A stretch of 64,000 bases of DNA from Chryseobacterium sp. BGARF1 (GCF_001677955.1 NZ_LELA01000092.1:1-64000), one strand, 5' to 3'; positions 52,807 to 60,993 are shown, counted from the stretch's first letter. Notes: generated from the sequence alone by a model not told the origin. Numbers and translations: made by a program.

Positions 52807-53523
52807 TTAAAGGATGCTTTTAATAACCCTTAGTTTATGAGTATGCTTATTCATCTCTTTATTAAAAATCCCACTAGAATCGAGCGTGTCTATTCTCACT
52901 TTCCCGGAAGCATGAATGATTTTTTGGTTTTCAAGCATAATTCCGACGTGGATAATTTTTCCTTCAGAATTTTCAAAAAAAGCTAAATCTCCAGGTTGAC
53001 TCTCTTCTACAAAACTCAATGTCTCCCCTATTTCCGCTTGTTGATAAGTATCTCTTGGCATTTTTACATTGTGGATTTTATACACCAACTGTACAAAGCC
53101 AGAACAATCAACCGCAAAAAAGCTTTTCCCCCCCCACAAATAAGGGATGTTGAGAAATTCTTTAGCTGTCAAGGCAATACTTTCACGCACATCGTGGCTT
53201 CTTCTTGATGCAACTGCAGGAAACTCGACTTCAGAACCCATTGACAATAATGTTTTCCCATCAAGTGTCATTACCGAAGAAAAATCTTCAGTAATTAAAT
53301 TTACTTTTCTATTGGCAAGATATTCTTCAGTGACAGGTTTAATTTGTTTGGTATCCATCCAGCCTTCATAGCCGTCGTAGTGCATTTTTATTTTCGTCCA
53401 GTTTTTGTTTACTTCCAAAATATCAGCACTTTCACCATACAAAATTTCGGTAACGATTTCAGCTTTATCTGAATTTTCAGCACGAACAGGCGCAACAGTT
53501 ACTGTACAAATTCCTTTATTCAT
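52807..53523 (-). CDS. C40 (NlpC/P60) peptidoglycan hydrolase with SH3-like domain
   Basis: 238 residues. No clear signal peptide. Residues ~1-62 form a bacterial SH3-like domain (APVRAENSDKAEIVTEILYGESADILEVNKNWTKIK ending with GYEGWMDTKQI). The catalytic NlpC/P60 domain follows from ~115: PYLWGGKSFFAVDCSGFVQLVY places Cys140, and HVGIML and HASGKV place His192 and His204. This is the usual cell-wall endopeptidase triad, cutting D-Glu-diaminopimelate links. Export route is not evident. It starts the downstream DUF1648 group. Confidence 0.92.
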   Translation of the reverse strand: MNKGICTVTVAPVRAENSDKAEIVTEILYGESADILEVNKNWTKIKMHYDGYEGWMDTKQIKPVTEEYLANRKVNLITEDFSSVMTLDGKTLLSMGSEVEFPAVASRRSHDVRESIALTAKEFLNIPYLWGGKSFFAVDCSGFVQLVYKIHNVKMPRDTYQQAEIGETLSFVEESQPGDLAFFENSEGKIIHVGIMLENQKIIHASGKVRIDTLDSSGIFNKEMNKHTHKLRVIKSIL

Positions 53524-53538
53524 TGTATTTTAATTAAA

Positions 53539-53597
53539 AGGTTAAGGCTTAGGTTGAGAAAAATAATACTGTGAAATTTGAACCTTAAACTCAACCT
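53539..53597. repeat. Two facing hexanucleotide arrays upstream of the NlpC/P60 gene
   Basis: aggtta, aggctt, aggttg at 53539-53556 and gaacct, taaact, caacct at 53580-53597. They face each other and give an 8-bp inverted repeat (53551-53558 with 53590-53597). They fill most of the gap to the O-methyltransferase gene. Confidence 0.6.
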
Positions 53598-53601
53598 CAA
53601 A

Positions 53602-54249
53602 TTATTTCCTTCTGAGGAAATTCACTCCGTCACGCAAAGGTAAAATAAGATTTTCAAAATCATCATCTTTTGCCACCAAATCATTAAGCTCTTTAATAAC
53701 CTGTGTAGATTTTTGCTTCGGGTTTTCTTCTAAAACCTTCCCATACCAAAGTACATTATCAAACAGAACGACAGAGCCCGATTTTGTTTTTGGTTTAACT
53801 AATCTAAAATATTCGGCATAATTTTCTTTATCAGCATCAATAAAAATCAAATCAAAAACCTCATCGGTATTTCGCAGAAATTCTTTTGCATCCTGAATTT
53901 GAAAATTAATTTGCTTTGAAAATTTACTCTCAGAAAAATATTTTCTTGGAAGATAAGCTAAGTCTTCATTCACATCAAGCGTCGTTATTTTCCCTTCTGA
54001 AGATAAGCCTTCTGTAAGGCAAAGTGTAGCATATCCTGTAAAAGTACCTATTTCTAAAACATTTTTAGGATTCAGCATTTTAGAAATAATAGATAAAAGT
54101 CTTCCTTGCTGATAACCGGAAATCATATGCGGCTGAGTGGTTTTCTGAAACGTTTCTCTTCTTAATTTTTTAAGAATTTCGGGCTCCGAAGAAGCGTGAT
54201 TTTCCAGATATCGATCCATTTCAGGATTTTTTTCTTCAAAAAAACTCAT
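53602..54249 (-). CDS. Class I SAM-dependent O-methyltransferase
   Basis: 215 residues, related to caffeoyl-CoA / catechol O-methyltransferases (Methyltransf_3). Motif I is VLEIGTFTGYATLCLTEGL (~65-85). The metal-binding region FIDADKENYAEYFRLVKP and SGSVVLFDNVLWYGKV are characteristic, with VNFLRRK at the end. It would methylate a hydroxyl group with a divalent metal; the substrate in bacteria of this group is unknown. Divergent from the small gene at 54408. Confidence 0.9.
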   Translation of the reverse strand: MSFFEEKNPEMDRYLENHASSEPEILKKLRRETFQKTTQPHMISGYQQGRLLSIISKMLNPKNVLEIGTFTGYATLCLTEGLSSEGKITTLDVNEDLAYLPRKYFSESKFSKQINFQIQDAKEFLRNTDEVFDLIFIDADKENYAEYFRLVKPKTKSGSVVLFDNVLWYGKVLEENPKQKSTQVIKELNDLVAKDDDFENLILPLRDGVNFLRRK

Positions 54250-54318
54250 TATTTTTTTATTTGCTCAAATTTAATTAAAATAATTCTGTGTCTTATTATG
54301 AATATACCTCAAAAAAAC

Positions 54319-54336
54319 ATCCGTAAAAATACGGAT
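54319..54336 (-). terminator. Hairpin with T-run, minus-strand terminator-like
   Basis: 7-bp stem atccgta/tacggat with AAAA loop, followed on the minus strand by T7. No minus-strand gene ends here; it may stop read-through from ompA before the methyltransferase gene, or end an unrecognised antisense RNA. Confidence 0.5.
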
Positions 54337-54366
54337 TGTTTTGTTGGCAAAAGCTCAATAACTTTG
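54336..54366 (+). promoter_or_regulatory. Promoter of the 50-residue gene: TTG-N20-TAACTTTG
   Basis: TTG at 54336-54338 and exact -7 TAACTTTG at 54359-54366. A perfect AGGAGG follows at about 54389-54394, 13 bases before the ATG, which is unusual in a phylum that mostly lacks Shine-Dalgarno sequences. Confidence 0.8.
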
Positions 54367-54407
54367 CGACACTGCAAAAACAAAAGAAAGGAGGTAAAAA
54401 TACTTAA

Positions 54408-54560
54408 ATGAAGATGATGAAAACAAATTTATTACCCGTGAATGGCGATAAGAATTACACGACCACCAAGTCATCCACAAAAAATAATTTCCCAAAAAGA
54501 AAACGCAGTTATTTCTGGGATCAAATTATAAAACTCTTGAAAAAAGAAGATGTAGTTTGA
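54408..54560 (+). CDS. Small basic protein, 50 residues
   Basis: Frame MKMMKTNLLPVNGDK to the C-terminal LLKKEDVV, stop TGA at 54558. Basic middle (FPKRKRSYFWDQIIKLLKK) with aromatic residues and no membrane segment or signal peptide. Supported as a real gene by a consensus promoter, the AGGAGG site and a strong terminator 8 bases past the stop. I do not recognise it. The start has a second ATG two codons in. Small nucleic-acid- or membrane-associated roles are possible but not shown. Confidence 0.75.
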   Translation: MKMMKTNLLPVNGDKNYTTTKSSTKNNFPKRKRSYFWDQIIKLLKKEDVV

Positions 54561-54568
54561 CAAAAAAA

Positions 54569-54592
54569 ATTCCGATAAGTGATTATCGGAAT
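54569..54592. terminator. Bidirectional terminator between the 50-residue gene and the OmpA gene
   Basis: Perfect 10-bp stem attccgataa/ttatcggaat (54569-54578 with 54583-54592), tetraloop GTGA, A-run before and T-run after. Confidence 0.92.
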
Positions 54593-54615
54593 TTTTTTAT
54601 TTAAATTTTGTTTTA

Positions 54616-55449
54616 TTACTTTTTAGGAGCAATATCCATCAATTTCATAAACTCATCTAGCTTAGGCATGATGATAATTTCTGTTCTTCTGTTCTCAGCT
54701 CTTCCAGAAACGCTCATGTTTGTCGCTTTAGGATTGTATTCAGAACGACCACCTGCTGTAATTCTTGCAGGATCCACTCCAAACTGACTTTGTAATACTT
54801 TAGCAATTGCCGTACCTCTTAATGCAGAAAGATCCCAGTTGTCTCTTGGCAAGTTTGCAGAGCTCAATGGTGCGTTATCTGTGTTTCCTTCAATCAATAC
54901 AGAATATTTATCATAATCGTTGATTACTTTTGCTACTTTCCCCAAAACTTCCTGAGCTGCAGGCAAAACATTATAGTCACCAGTTTTGTATAACAATTTA
55001 TCTGATAATGAAATCATTACAACACCTTTAAGAACTTTTACCTGAACATCCTGATCAGCCATATTATCCAAAGATCTCTTTAGCTTGTTTGATAGCGCTA
55101 AATTTAAGCTGTCATTTTTCGCATTTGCAGAAATAAGCTGTTTGATATAAGAGTTTGATGCATTAATCTCACCAACCAATTTATCAATATTCGATGAACT
55201 TTTTCCTGTATTTGAAAGACAAGCATCCAAAGATGATTTCAAAGCATCATGCTGACTTTTTAATAAGTTATTTTCCGCCGTCAATGTAGAATTCTGACCT
55301 TTCAGATCCTGAATTTCACGTTGTCTCTCACCAATATTTTCAATACACTGTTTGTAGTTGCCACTTAGAGCATCATACTGCTTCTTACTAACGCAAGATG
55401 TCATTCCCAACACCACTACTGAAGCCAATAAAACTTTAAAAATCTTCAT
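54616..55449 (-). CDS. OmpA-family peptidoglycan-associated lipoprotein
   Basis: 277 residues. Lipobox GMTSC (Cys19). A coiled-coil region (~30-75, REIQDLKGQNSTLTAENNLLKSQ) is followed by a C-terminal OmpA domain (~150-265) with the peptidoglycan-binding pattern IEGNTDNAPL ... NWDLSALRGTAIAKVLQSQFGVDPARITAGGRSEYNP ... RAENRRTEIIIMP. It tethers the outer membrane to the cell wall. Bacteroidota carry several copies. Monocistronic. Confidence 0.92.
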   Translation of the reverse strand: MKIFKVLLASVVVLGMTSCVSKKQYDALSGNYKQCIENIGERQREIQDLKGQNSTLTAENNLLKSQHDALKSSLDACLSNTGKSSSNIDKLVGEINASNSYIKQLISANAKNDSLNLALSNKLKRSLDNMADQDVQVKVLKGVVMISLSDKLLYKTGDYNVLPAAQEVLGKVAKVINDYDKYSVLIEGNTDNAPLSSANLPRDNWDLSALRGTAIAKVLQSQFGVDPARITAGGRSEYNPKATNMSVSGRAENRRTEIIIMPKLDEFMKLMDIAPKK

Positions 55450-55505
55450 AAATAAACTTTTTAAACGATTTCAAAGGTAACAAAATTCATTTTAATAAAT
55501 AGGAT

Positions 55506-55513
55506 TATCTTTG
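55506..55513 (+). promoter_or_regulatory. tilS promoter (TATCTTTG)
   Basis: Exact TAnnTTTG, 22 bases before the tilS ATG at 55536. Confidence 0.7.
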
Positions 55514-55535
55514 TTCAAAAGAAATTCTGAGCATT

Positions 55536-56864
55536 ATGCTTACACAATCCGCATTTGAAAAACAGCTTCAAAATCTTACCCGATCATCAGGTAACCCAAC
55601 CTATCTTTTAGCAGTAAGCGGAGGTGCAGATTCTATGGTTTTAGCCTATCTTTTTAACGAATTACGAGATTCGGGATACGAGTTTCAGGTTGCGCATATT
55701 AATTATAAACTTCGGGGTGAAGATTCTGATTCTGATCAAAAAGTAGTGGAAGATTTCTGTAAAAACAGCAATATTAAATTTCATTTATATGAAGTTTCAG
55801 AAATTGATAACAAGCCGGAAAATTCTATTCAGCTTTGGGCAAGAGAAATTCGCTACCAATTTTTCAGAAAAATTCAGGAGAAAGAGAATTTAGACTTCTT
55901 GGTCACCGCTCATCACTTGAATGATCAGTTGGAAACCTTTATGATTAATCTTTCAAAAGCTTCCGGCATCAATGGTTTAAGCGGAATTCCTGCCAATAAA
56001 AATAATATACTCAGACCGCTATTAAGTGTTTCAAAAGAAGAAATCTACCGTTTTGCAGAAGAAAACAAGATCAAATTTCGCGAAGACCTTTCCAATAAAA
56101 AAAGCGATTATCTAAGAAACAAGATACGAAACGAAATTGTTCCTAAATTATCTGAAACCAATGAAAACTTTTTGGAAAATTTTGGTAAAAGTATTTTCTA
56201 TTTAAATCAAACAAAAGATTTTGTAGAAAAACAAATTCAGGAGATCGAATCAAAACTTTTAATTAGCAATAAAGAATACAAAATTTTATCAAAAGAAAAA
56301 CTGGCTCTGGAAAGCGATTTTGTAAAGTTTGAGATTTTAAAAAAATATGGATTTACTCAGCCTGAGGAAACTCAAAAGATATTCTCAGCAGAAACGGGAA
56401 GTTCTTTTCACTCTAAAGAATTCAAGCTAAGCACCAATAGAAACGAATTAATTTTCAGCAACTTGAATTCAGAATCAAAAAAAACAGAAGAAATCATTTT
56501 AACTAATGGTCTTGATTTGAATCAAAATAGCTTAAACATTGATATTTCTGAGCACATCAATGCGCCTAAAGATTTTATCTGGCAATTTGATGCTGAAAAA
56601 CTTATTTTTCCCCTAAAATTAAGAACAAAAAAAGAGGGGGATATTTTTTATCCTGTAAAGTTTACTGGAAAAAAGAAAGTATCGAAATTTTTTAAAGACG
56701 AAAAAATCTCTGTTTTAGAAAAAGAAAACATCTGGATTTTGTGCGACGGTGAAGACCAGATTTTAGGAATAATTCCTTACCGACAAGACCGCAGATTTCA
56801 GGCAAACAACGATACACCCAAAAAAGTAATTGTACAATGGATAGAAGAACTGCCAATTCTTTAG
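55536..56864 (+). CDS. tilS: tRNA(Ile)-lysidine synthase
   Basis: 442 residues. Converts C34 of the CAU-anticodon tRNA-Ile to lysidine, needed to read AUA. PP-loop ATPase motif SGGADS at 28-33, then VAHINYKLRGEDSDSD and TAHHLNDQLETFMINLSKASGINGLSGIP. The C-terminal lysidine-tRNA-synthetase domain (LRTKKEGDIFYPVKFTGKKKVSKFFKDEKI) is present. Normal length. Its last 28 bases overlap the start of the sigma-factor gene, so the two are cotranscribed. Confidence 0.95.
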   Translation: MLTQSAFEKQLQNLTRSSGNPTYLLAVSGGADSMVLAYLFNELRDSGYEFQVAHINYKLRGEDSDSDQKVVEDFCKNSNIKFHLYEVSEIDNKPENSIQLWAREIRYQFFRKIQEKENLDFLVTAHHLNDQLETFMINLSKASGINGLSGIPANKNNILRPLLSVSKEEIYRFAEENKIKFREDLSNKKSDYLRNKIRNEIVPKLSETNENFLENFGKSIFYLNQTKDFVEKQIQEIESKLLISNKEYKILSKEKLALESDFVKFEILKKYGFTQPEETQKIFSAETGSSFHSKEFKLSTNRNELIFSNLNSESKKTEEIILTNGLDLNQNSLNIDISEHINAPKDFIWQFDAEKLIFPLKLRTKKEGDIFYPVKFTGKKKVSKFFKDEKISVLEKENIWILCDGEDQILGIIPYRQDRRFQANNDTPKKVIVQWIEELPIL

Positions 56865-57388
56865 CCATCGAAGATTTTATAGCAGACAGCAACACCGCCT
56901 TTGGTATTTTATACCAACAGTATTTTGTCTTTACCAAAAAATTCATTCTCAATAATAAAGGAGGCTTGGAAGATGCTGAAGACGTTTTTCAAGATTCTTT
57001 GTTAATCCTTTATGAAAAACTACATCGAGATAATTTTGAAGTTTACACCTGTCTAGGTAATTATATTGTGGGAATTTCTAAAAATCTGTGGTTGAAAAAA
57101 CTAAAAAACAGAAGTTTTTATATTGAATTTCCCGAAACCTACTTTATAGAGCATCAAGAGGAAATAAATTCGGCTATTGAAAACGAAAAATATTACTGGG
57201 AAAAACTTACCGGCTACCTACAGTCTATATCTACTCATTGCCAGAATCTAATTCATGATATTTTCATCCGAAATAAAAGTATCGAGGAGATTCAAGACAA
57301 ATATAAATATTCTAGCAAGCATAATGCGCAAAACCAAAAGTACAAATGCGTAGAACAGATTCGAAAAATAAAAAACGAAAGTTTTTAA
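56837..57388 (+). CDS. ECF-type sigma-70 family RNA polymerase sigma factor
   Basis: 183 residues. Region 2 is AFGILYQQYFVFTKKFILNN followed by EDAEDVFQDSLLILYEKL. Region 4 shows the pattern CQNLIHDIFIRNKSIEEIQDKYKYSSKHNAQNQKYKCVEQIRK, in which the usual GMS segment of the helix-turn-helix is YSSK. The start overlaps tilS by 28 bases in another frame; no later ATG fits as well. There is no adjacent anti-sigma gene. Targets unknown. Confidence 0.85.
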   Translation: MDRRTANSLAIEDFIADSNTAFGILYQQYFVFTKKFILNNKGGLEDAEDVFQDSLLILYEKLHRDNFEVYTCLGNYIVGISKNLWLKKLKNRSFYIEFPETYFIEHQEEINSAIENEKYYWEKLTGYLQSISTHCQNLIHDIFIRNKSIEEIQDKYKYSSKHNAQNQKYKCVEQIRKIKNESF

Positions 57389-57411
57389 TCTGAAAATCAA
57401 TAAATTAAAAC

Positions 57412-57440
57412 AAATCACCTACCTCTCGGGTGATTTTTCT
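57412..57440 (+). terminator. Terminator of the tilS-sigma operon
   Basis: 8-bp perfect stem aaatcacc/ggtgattt (57412-57419 with 57429-57436), 9-base loop and T-rich tail. Confidence 0.82.
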
Positions 57441-57465
57441 TTTTCTGAGGAACTTAATAAATAGC

Positions 57466-57521
57466 TGCTAGTTTTTGATTGATGGTTGATTGATTAATAT
57501 TCAACATCTAAAAAACTAGCA
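57466..57521. repeat. Long inverted repeat upstream of the thioredoxin-fusion gene
   Basis: Perfect 11-bp arms tgctagttttt / aaaaactagca (57466-57476 with 57511-57521). The 34-base interior can partly pair again (gat-gttga type with tcaacatc) and is rich in ttgatt units. It lies 40 bases before the ATG and has no T-run, so it is not an ordinary terminator. Operator or leader structure are both possible. Confidence 0.6.
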
Positions 57522-57561
57522 ATACATGATTAAATATTAACCAGAACTTAAAAAAATTATT

Positions 57562-58536
57562 ATGTTCAAAACAATTATATACAGTATTTTCCTATTGGTA
57601 GGGATTTCTGTAAGTGCACAAAAAGGCATTAATTTTCAAAATATAAATTTGGAAGAAGCAAAAAAGATTGCCCAGAAAGAAAACAAACTCATCTTCATCG
57701 ATTTATTTACAACCTGGTGCGGCCCATGTAAATTGATGAAGAAGAATACATTTCCCGATGAGAAACTGGGAGAATTTTTTAATGAACATTTTATAAATCT
57801 CGCCATAGATGCCGAAAATAATAAAGACGGTATTGAACTGGTGAAGAAATTCAAAATCGTCAATTATCCTTCATTTTTGTTTTTAGATGGCAAAGGTAAA
57901 CTTGTACAATATGATTTCGGATATTATAATGCCCAGCAATTTTTACAGGTAGGAAATGCGGTACTCCAAAAAAGCATGACCAACAAAAAGACCAAAAATG
58001 CAATAAAATCTATTGATCAGGTAAAAGGAAAAATGGTGGGTGACAAAATAAAAAACTTCACCGCAAAAGATCAGTTTGGCGAATCGTTTTCTTTGAATGA
58101 TCAAAAGCAGAAAATCATTCTGGTATTTATCCGCGGGCAATGGTGCCCCTACTGTAATAAGTATGTGAAAGATCTACAGGATCTTTCTCCCGAATTAGAA
58201 AATAAAAATGCAAGACTGGTCATCATCTCACCCGAAAAGCCAGAGTTTATTGAAAAAACAATCGAGAAAACCAATACAAAATATACGGTTTTGTATGATG
58301 AAGGCTACAAAATAGCAGAGGCATTTGATGTTTTGTACACTCCTGATCAAAAAACGTTGGAATTTTACAACTCAAAATTAAAAGATGATTTTACAAACAG
58401 TAGATCCGACCAATCTGGAAGACTTCCGGTTTCTGCTACGTTCATTATTAATGAAAATAAAGAAATTGCGTGGAGACATTTTAATCCAGATTACAAAGAA
58501 AGAGCTTCACTGGAGGACATTTTAAGCCAATTATAA
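57562..58536 (+). CDS. Thioredoxin - peroxiredoxin-like fusion protein, periplasmic
   Basis: 324 residues. Signal peptide at 1-19 (ends ISVSAQ). The first domain (~20-135) is a thioredoxin with FIDLFTTWCGPCKLM (Cys53, Cys56) and cis-Pro NYPSFLF. The second (~155-324) is an AhpC/TSA/redoxin-like fold with FIRGQWCPYCNKYVKDLQ (Cys195, Cys198) and RLPVSATFIINENKEIAW. Two redox centres in one chain suggest that the first reduces the second. DsbD, the membrane reductant donor, is encoded next. Peroxidase or thiol-disulfide activity is inferred. Confidence 0.88.
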   Translation: MFKTIIYSIFLLVGISVSAQKGINFQNINLEEAKKIAQKENKLIFIDLFTTWCGPCKLMKKNTFPDEKLGEFFNEHFINLAIDAENNKDGIELVKKFKIVNYPSFLFLDGKGKLVQYDFGYYNAQQFLQVGNAVLQKSMTNKKTKNAIKSIDQVKGKMVGDKIKNFTAKDQFGESFSLNDQKQKIILVFIRGQWCPYCNKYVKDLQDLSPELENKNARLVIISPEKPEFIEKTIEKTNTKYTVLYDEGYKIAEAFDVLYTPDQKTLEFYNSKLKDDFTNSRSDQSGRLPVSATFIINENKEIAWRHFNPDYKERASLEDILSQL

Positions 58537-58732
58537 AAATATTTTTAAAATTTAAGGTTTTAAACAAATTAAACGTATTTAGAAAATCAATTTGATTTTA
58601 ATGAAAAGTCAGCACAAAAAAAATGCTTTTAAATTGTTATTAAAAACAGATGTATCAAAAAATGACTTTTAGAGATTAAGTTCTTAAGCAAAAAGAAAGT
58701 TTCTTAGTTTTTTTAAGGACAAAAAATTAGCT

Positions 58733-58871
58733 ATTTTAGCGAAGCAAAAAAAAATAGGCCAATGATTGACGGAAACAACGCTGTGGAAGGCATTATTTCC
58801 TGAATAAAATAGGCGATACGCAAAAGATGAGAAATCTAGAAAGGTTCTCACAATTTTTAATTAAAAGTACA
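58733..58871 (+). promoter_or_regulatory. Candidate dsbD leader with short open frame and hairpin
   Basis: A near-consensus -7 box TATTTTAG at ~58733 is followed by a less AT-rich leader. It contains a 13-codon open frame (58762-58803, MIDGNNAVEGIIS), a duplicated aaaataggc (58752-58760 and 58806-58814), a small gcg-ata-cgc stem, and a 9-bp hairpin at 58828-58850 before the ATG at 58872. I could not match it to a known riboswitch. The remainder of the gap 58537-58732 is AT-rich with nothing recognised. Confidence 0.45.
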
Positions 58872-60941
58872 ATGAAATTTAAAAACTGGTTTTTACTAAT
58901 TCTCCTGTTTTTGGCAACAGGAATTAATGCTCAGATCAAAAATCCTGTAAAATTCAAATTCGCCGTCAACGAATTGGGTAACAACCAATACGAAGCCGTT
59001 TTGAATGCAACGCTTGAAAGTGGATGGCACATTTATTCGAGAGACATCCCGGAAGACACAGGAATCCCAACAGAATATGTCGTTTCTGGAAAAAACATAG
59101 AACTGATTGGAAAATTTCAGGAAGTAGGAAAAAAACATGAAGAATTTTCTGAAGCTTTTGGCGGAACGATTATTTATTATTCCAATTCTGCTGGTTTTAA
59201 GCAAAAATTTAAATTAAAAGATCCTACAAAAGCAGGAGACGTCGTTGCTGAAATCACGTATCAGACTTGTGATGACAGAGTTTGTCTTGCTCCGAATACT
59301 TTAGAATTCAACAAAAAAATTACTCCAACAGGAGTAACAGAAGAAGCTGTAGCTGATGATAAAACTGAGGCAACTAAAGATTCTGCTAAAGTTGTTGAAA
59401 CGCTTACCGGAAATCCTGTAAAAGGAGATTCTACAATTGTTGAGACTGCAAAATTAGATCCTAAACAATTAAAAGTAGCTTCGATTGATATCTCAAAACC
59501 ATTAACAGATTGCGGAACGGGTTCATCTAAAATTGATGAAAATTACTGGACGTATCTTTTATTAGGTTTCATTGGAGGATTAATCGCTTTGCTTACGCCA
59601 TGCGTTTTCCCTATGATTCCATTAACGGTTTCTTTCTTTACAAAAGGAAATAAAAATCCGGCAAAAGGGAAAAGAGACGCTTTGGTGTATGGGTTTTTCA
59701 TTCTTTTAATTTTTGTTTTATTAAGTCTTCCTTTCCATTTAATTGATGGAATCGCAGGAAATATTTTCAACGAAATTTCTACCAACGTTTGGCTGAATAT
59801 CGTTTTCTTTATCATCTTTATTTTCTTTGCAGGAAGTTTCTTCGGATACTACGACATAACATTACCAAGTTCGATTGCCAATAAATCTTCAAAAGCAGAA
59901 GAAGCAGGTGGAATGATTGGTATTTTCTTTATGGCTTTAACTTTGGTAATTGTCTCTTTCTCTTGTACAGGTCCTATTTTGGGAAGTTTATTGGGAAGTG
60001 CCATTACAGGTTCGGCAAACGTTCCAATGTTACTAACGTTTGCTTTGGCAGGTTTCGGATTGGCTTGGGCGATTGTTTTCGGATTACTGGCGTTATTCCC
60101 GCAGGCTTTACAAAGTCTTCCAAAATCGGGAGGATGGATGAATACCGTGAAAGTAGTTTTAGGTTTTGTGGAATTGGCTTTGGCTTTAAAATTCTTATCA
60201 AAAGCAGATTTAGTTTCTAAAACATTCTTAATTAAAAGAGAACTGTTTATCGCAATCTGGATCGTAGTTGCGATTGGATTGGTTATTTATTTATTCGGAT
60301 TGATAAGATTCCCTCACGATGACAAGAAACCGAAAATTTCTATTACAAGAAAGATTATTGGAGTTTTAGGAATTGGCTTTGTTGTTTATTTAATTCAGGG
60401 TTTAATTCCTGCAGAACGACCAAAACTAGCACTATTAAGCGGAATTTTGCCTCCTTTGAATGTTAGTTATTTCCATGACGAAAAAGACGGAATTCTGGGA
60501 ATGCACCCTGAACATGATTTCTTTAATGCTATTGAACTCGCCAAAAAAGAAAACAAACCAATTCTAATTGACTTTACAGGGTACGGCTGTGAAAACTGCA
60601 GAAAAATGGAAGAATTTGTTTGGAGCGAGCCGGATATTTTACCAATTCTTCAGAATGATGTTGTACTTGCCTCTCTTTACGTAGACGACAAAGAAGAGCT
60701 TCCTGAAGACCAAAAAACTAAAATCGATTTAGGAGACGGACAGGTGAAGAAAGTGAAAACAATTGGTGACAGATGGAGTTTATTCCAAACCGCTAATTTT
60801 AATAATAATTCGCAGCCTCATTACGTTCTTTTAACTCCTGATGGAAAAGTAATCAATACTCCGGTTTCTGGTTATATGGAAAAAGAGAAATTTAAAAAAT
60901 TCCTGGAATGTGGTGTCAATTACTTCAAGAACAATAAATAA
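58872..60941 (+). CDS. dsbD: Thiol:disulfide interchange protein DsbD
   Basis: 689 residues from the ATG at 58872, whose signal peptide KFKNWFLLILLFLATGINAQ is well formed. An ATG 45 bases upstream would put 15 polar residues before it. Periplasmic N-terminal domain with TCDDRVC (Cys133, Cys138), then eight membrane helices with TPCVFP (Cys244) and SCTGP (Cys365), then a C-terminal thioredoxin domain with GYGCENC (Cys573, Cys576). It passes electrons from cytoplasmic thioredoxin to periplasmic thiol proteins, plausibly including the upstream thioredoxin fusion. Confidence 0.93.
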   Translation: MKFKNWFLLILLFLATGINAQIKNPVKFKFAVNELGNNQYEAVLNATLESGWHIYSRDIPEDTGIPTEYVVSGKNIELIGKFQEVGKKHEEFSEAFGGTIIYYSNSAGFKQKFKLKDPTKAGDVVAEITYQTCDDRVCLAPNTLEFNKKITPTGVTEEAVADDKTEATKDSAKVVETLTGNPVKGDSTIVETAKLDPKQLKVASIDISKPLTDCGTGSSKIDENYWTYLLLGFIGGLIALLTPCVFPMIPLTVSFFTKGNKNPAKGKRDALVYGFFILLIFVLLSLPFHLIDGIAGNIFNEISTNVWLNIVFFIIFIFFAGSFFGYYDITLPSSIANKSSKAEEAGGMIGIFFMALTLVIVSFSCTGPILGSLLGSAITGSANVPMLLTFALAGFGLAWAIVFGLLALFPQALQSLPKSGGWMNTVKVVLGFVELALALKFLSKADLVSKTFLIKRELFIAIWIVVAIGLVIYLFGLIRFPHDDKKPKISITRKIIGVLGIGFVVYLIQGLIPAERPKLALLSGILPPLNVSYFHDEKDGILGMHPEHDFFNAIELAKKENKPILIDFTGYGCENCRKMEEFVWSEPDILPILQNDVVLASLYVDDKEELPEDQKTKIDLGDGQVKKVKTIGDRWSLFQTANFNNNSQPHYVLLTPDGKVINTPVSGYMEKEKFKKFLECGVNYFKNNK

Positions 60942-60962
60942 TTTTTTTTTTTAAATATATTT

Positions 60963-60993
60963 AAAACTCATACTGAAAAGTGTGAGTTTTTTG
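60963..60993 (+). terminator. dsbD terminator
   Basis: 11-bp stem (60963-60973 with 60980-60990, one G-U pair), 6-base loop, T-run. Confidence 0.85.

Noticed and set aside
54196..54411. 71-codon plus-strand frame opposite the O-methyltransferase start
   Set aside because: It overlaps the coding start of the methyltransferase and the promoter of the 50-residue gene; its composition is that of antisense and intergenic DNA.
58761..58850. Known riboswitch classes for the dsbD leader
   Set aside because: No match to the conserved cores I could recall for TPP, cobalamin, SAM-II, fluoride, THF or c-di-GMP elements. Left as unassigned.
58827..58871. Upstream ATG as the dsbD start
   Set aside because: It would put a polar 15-residue extension before a complete signal peptide and overlaps the leader hairpin.
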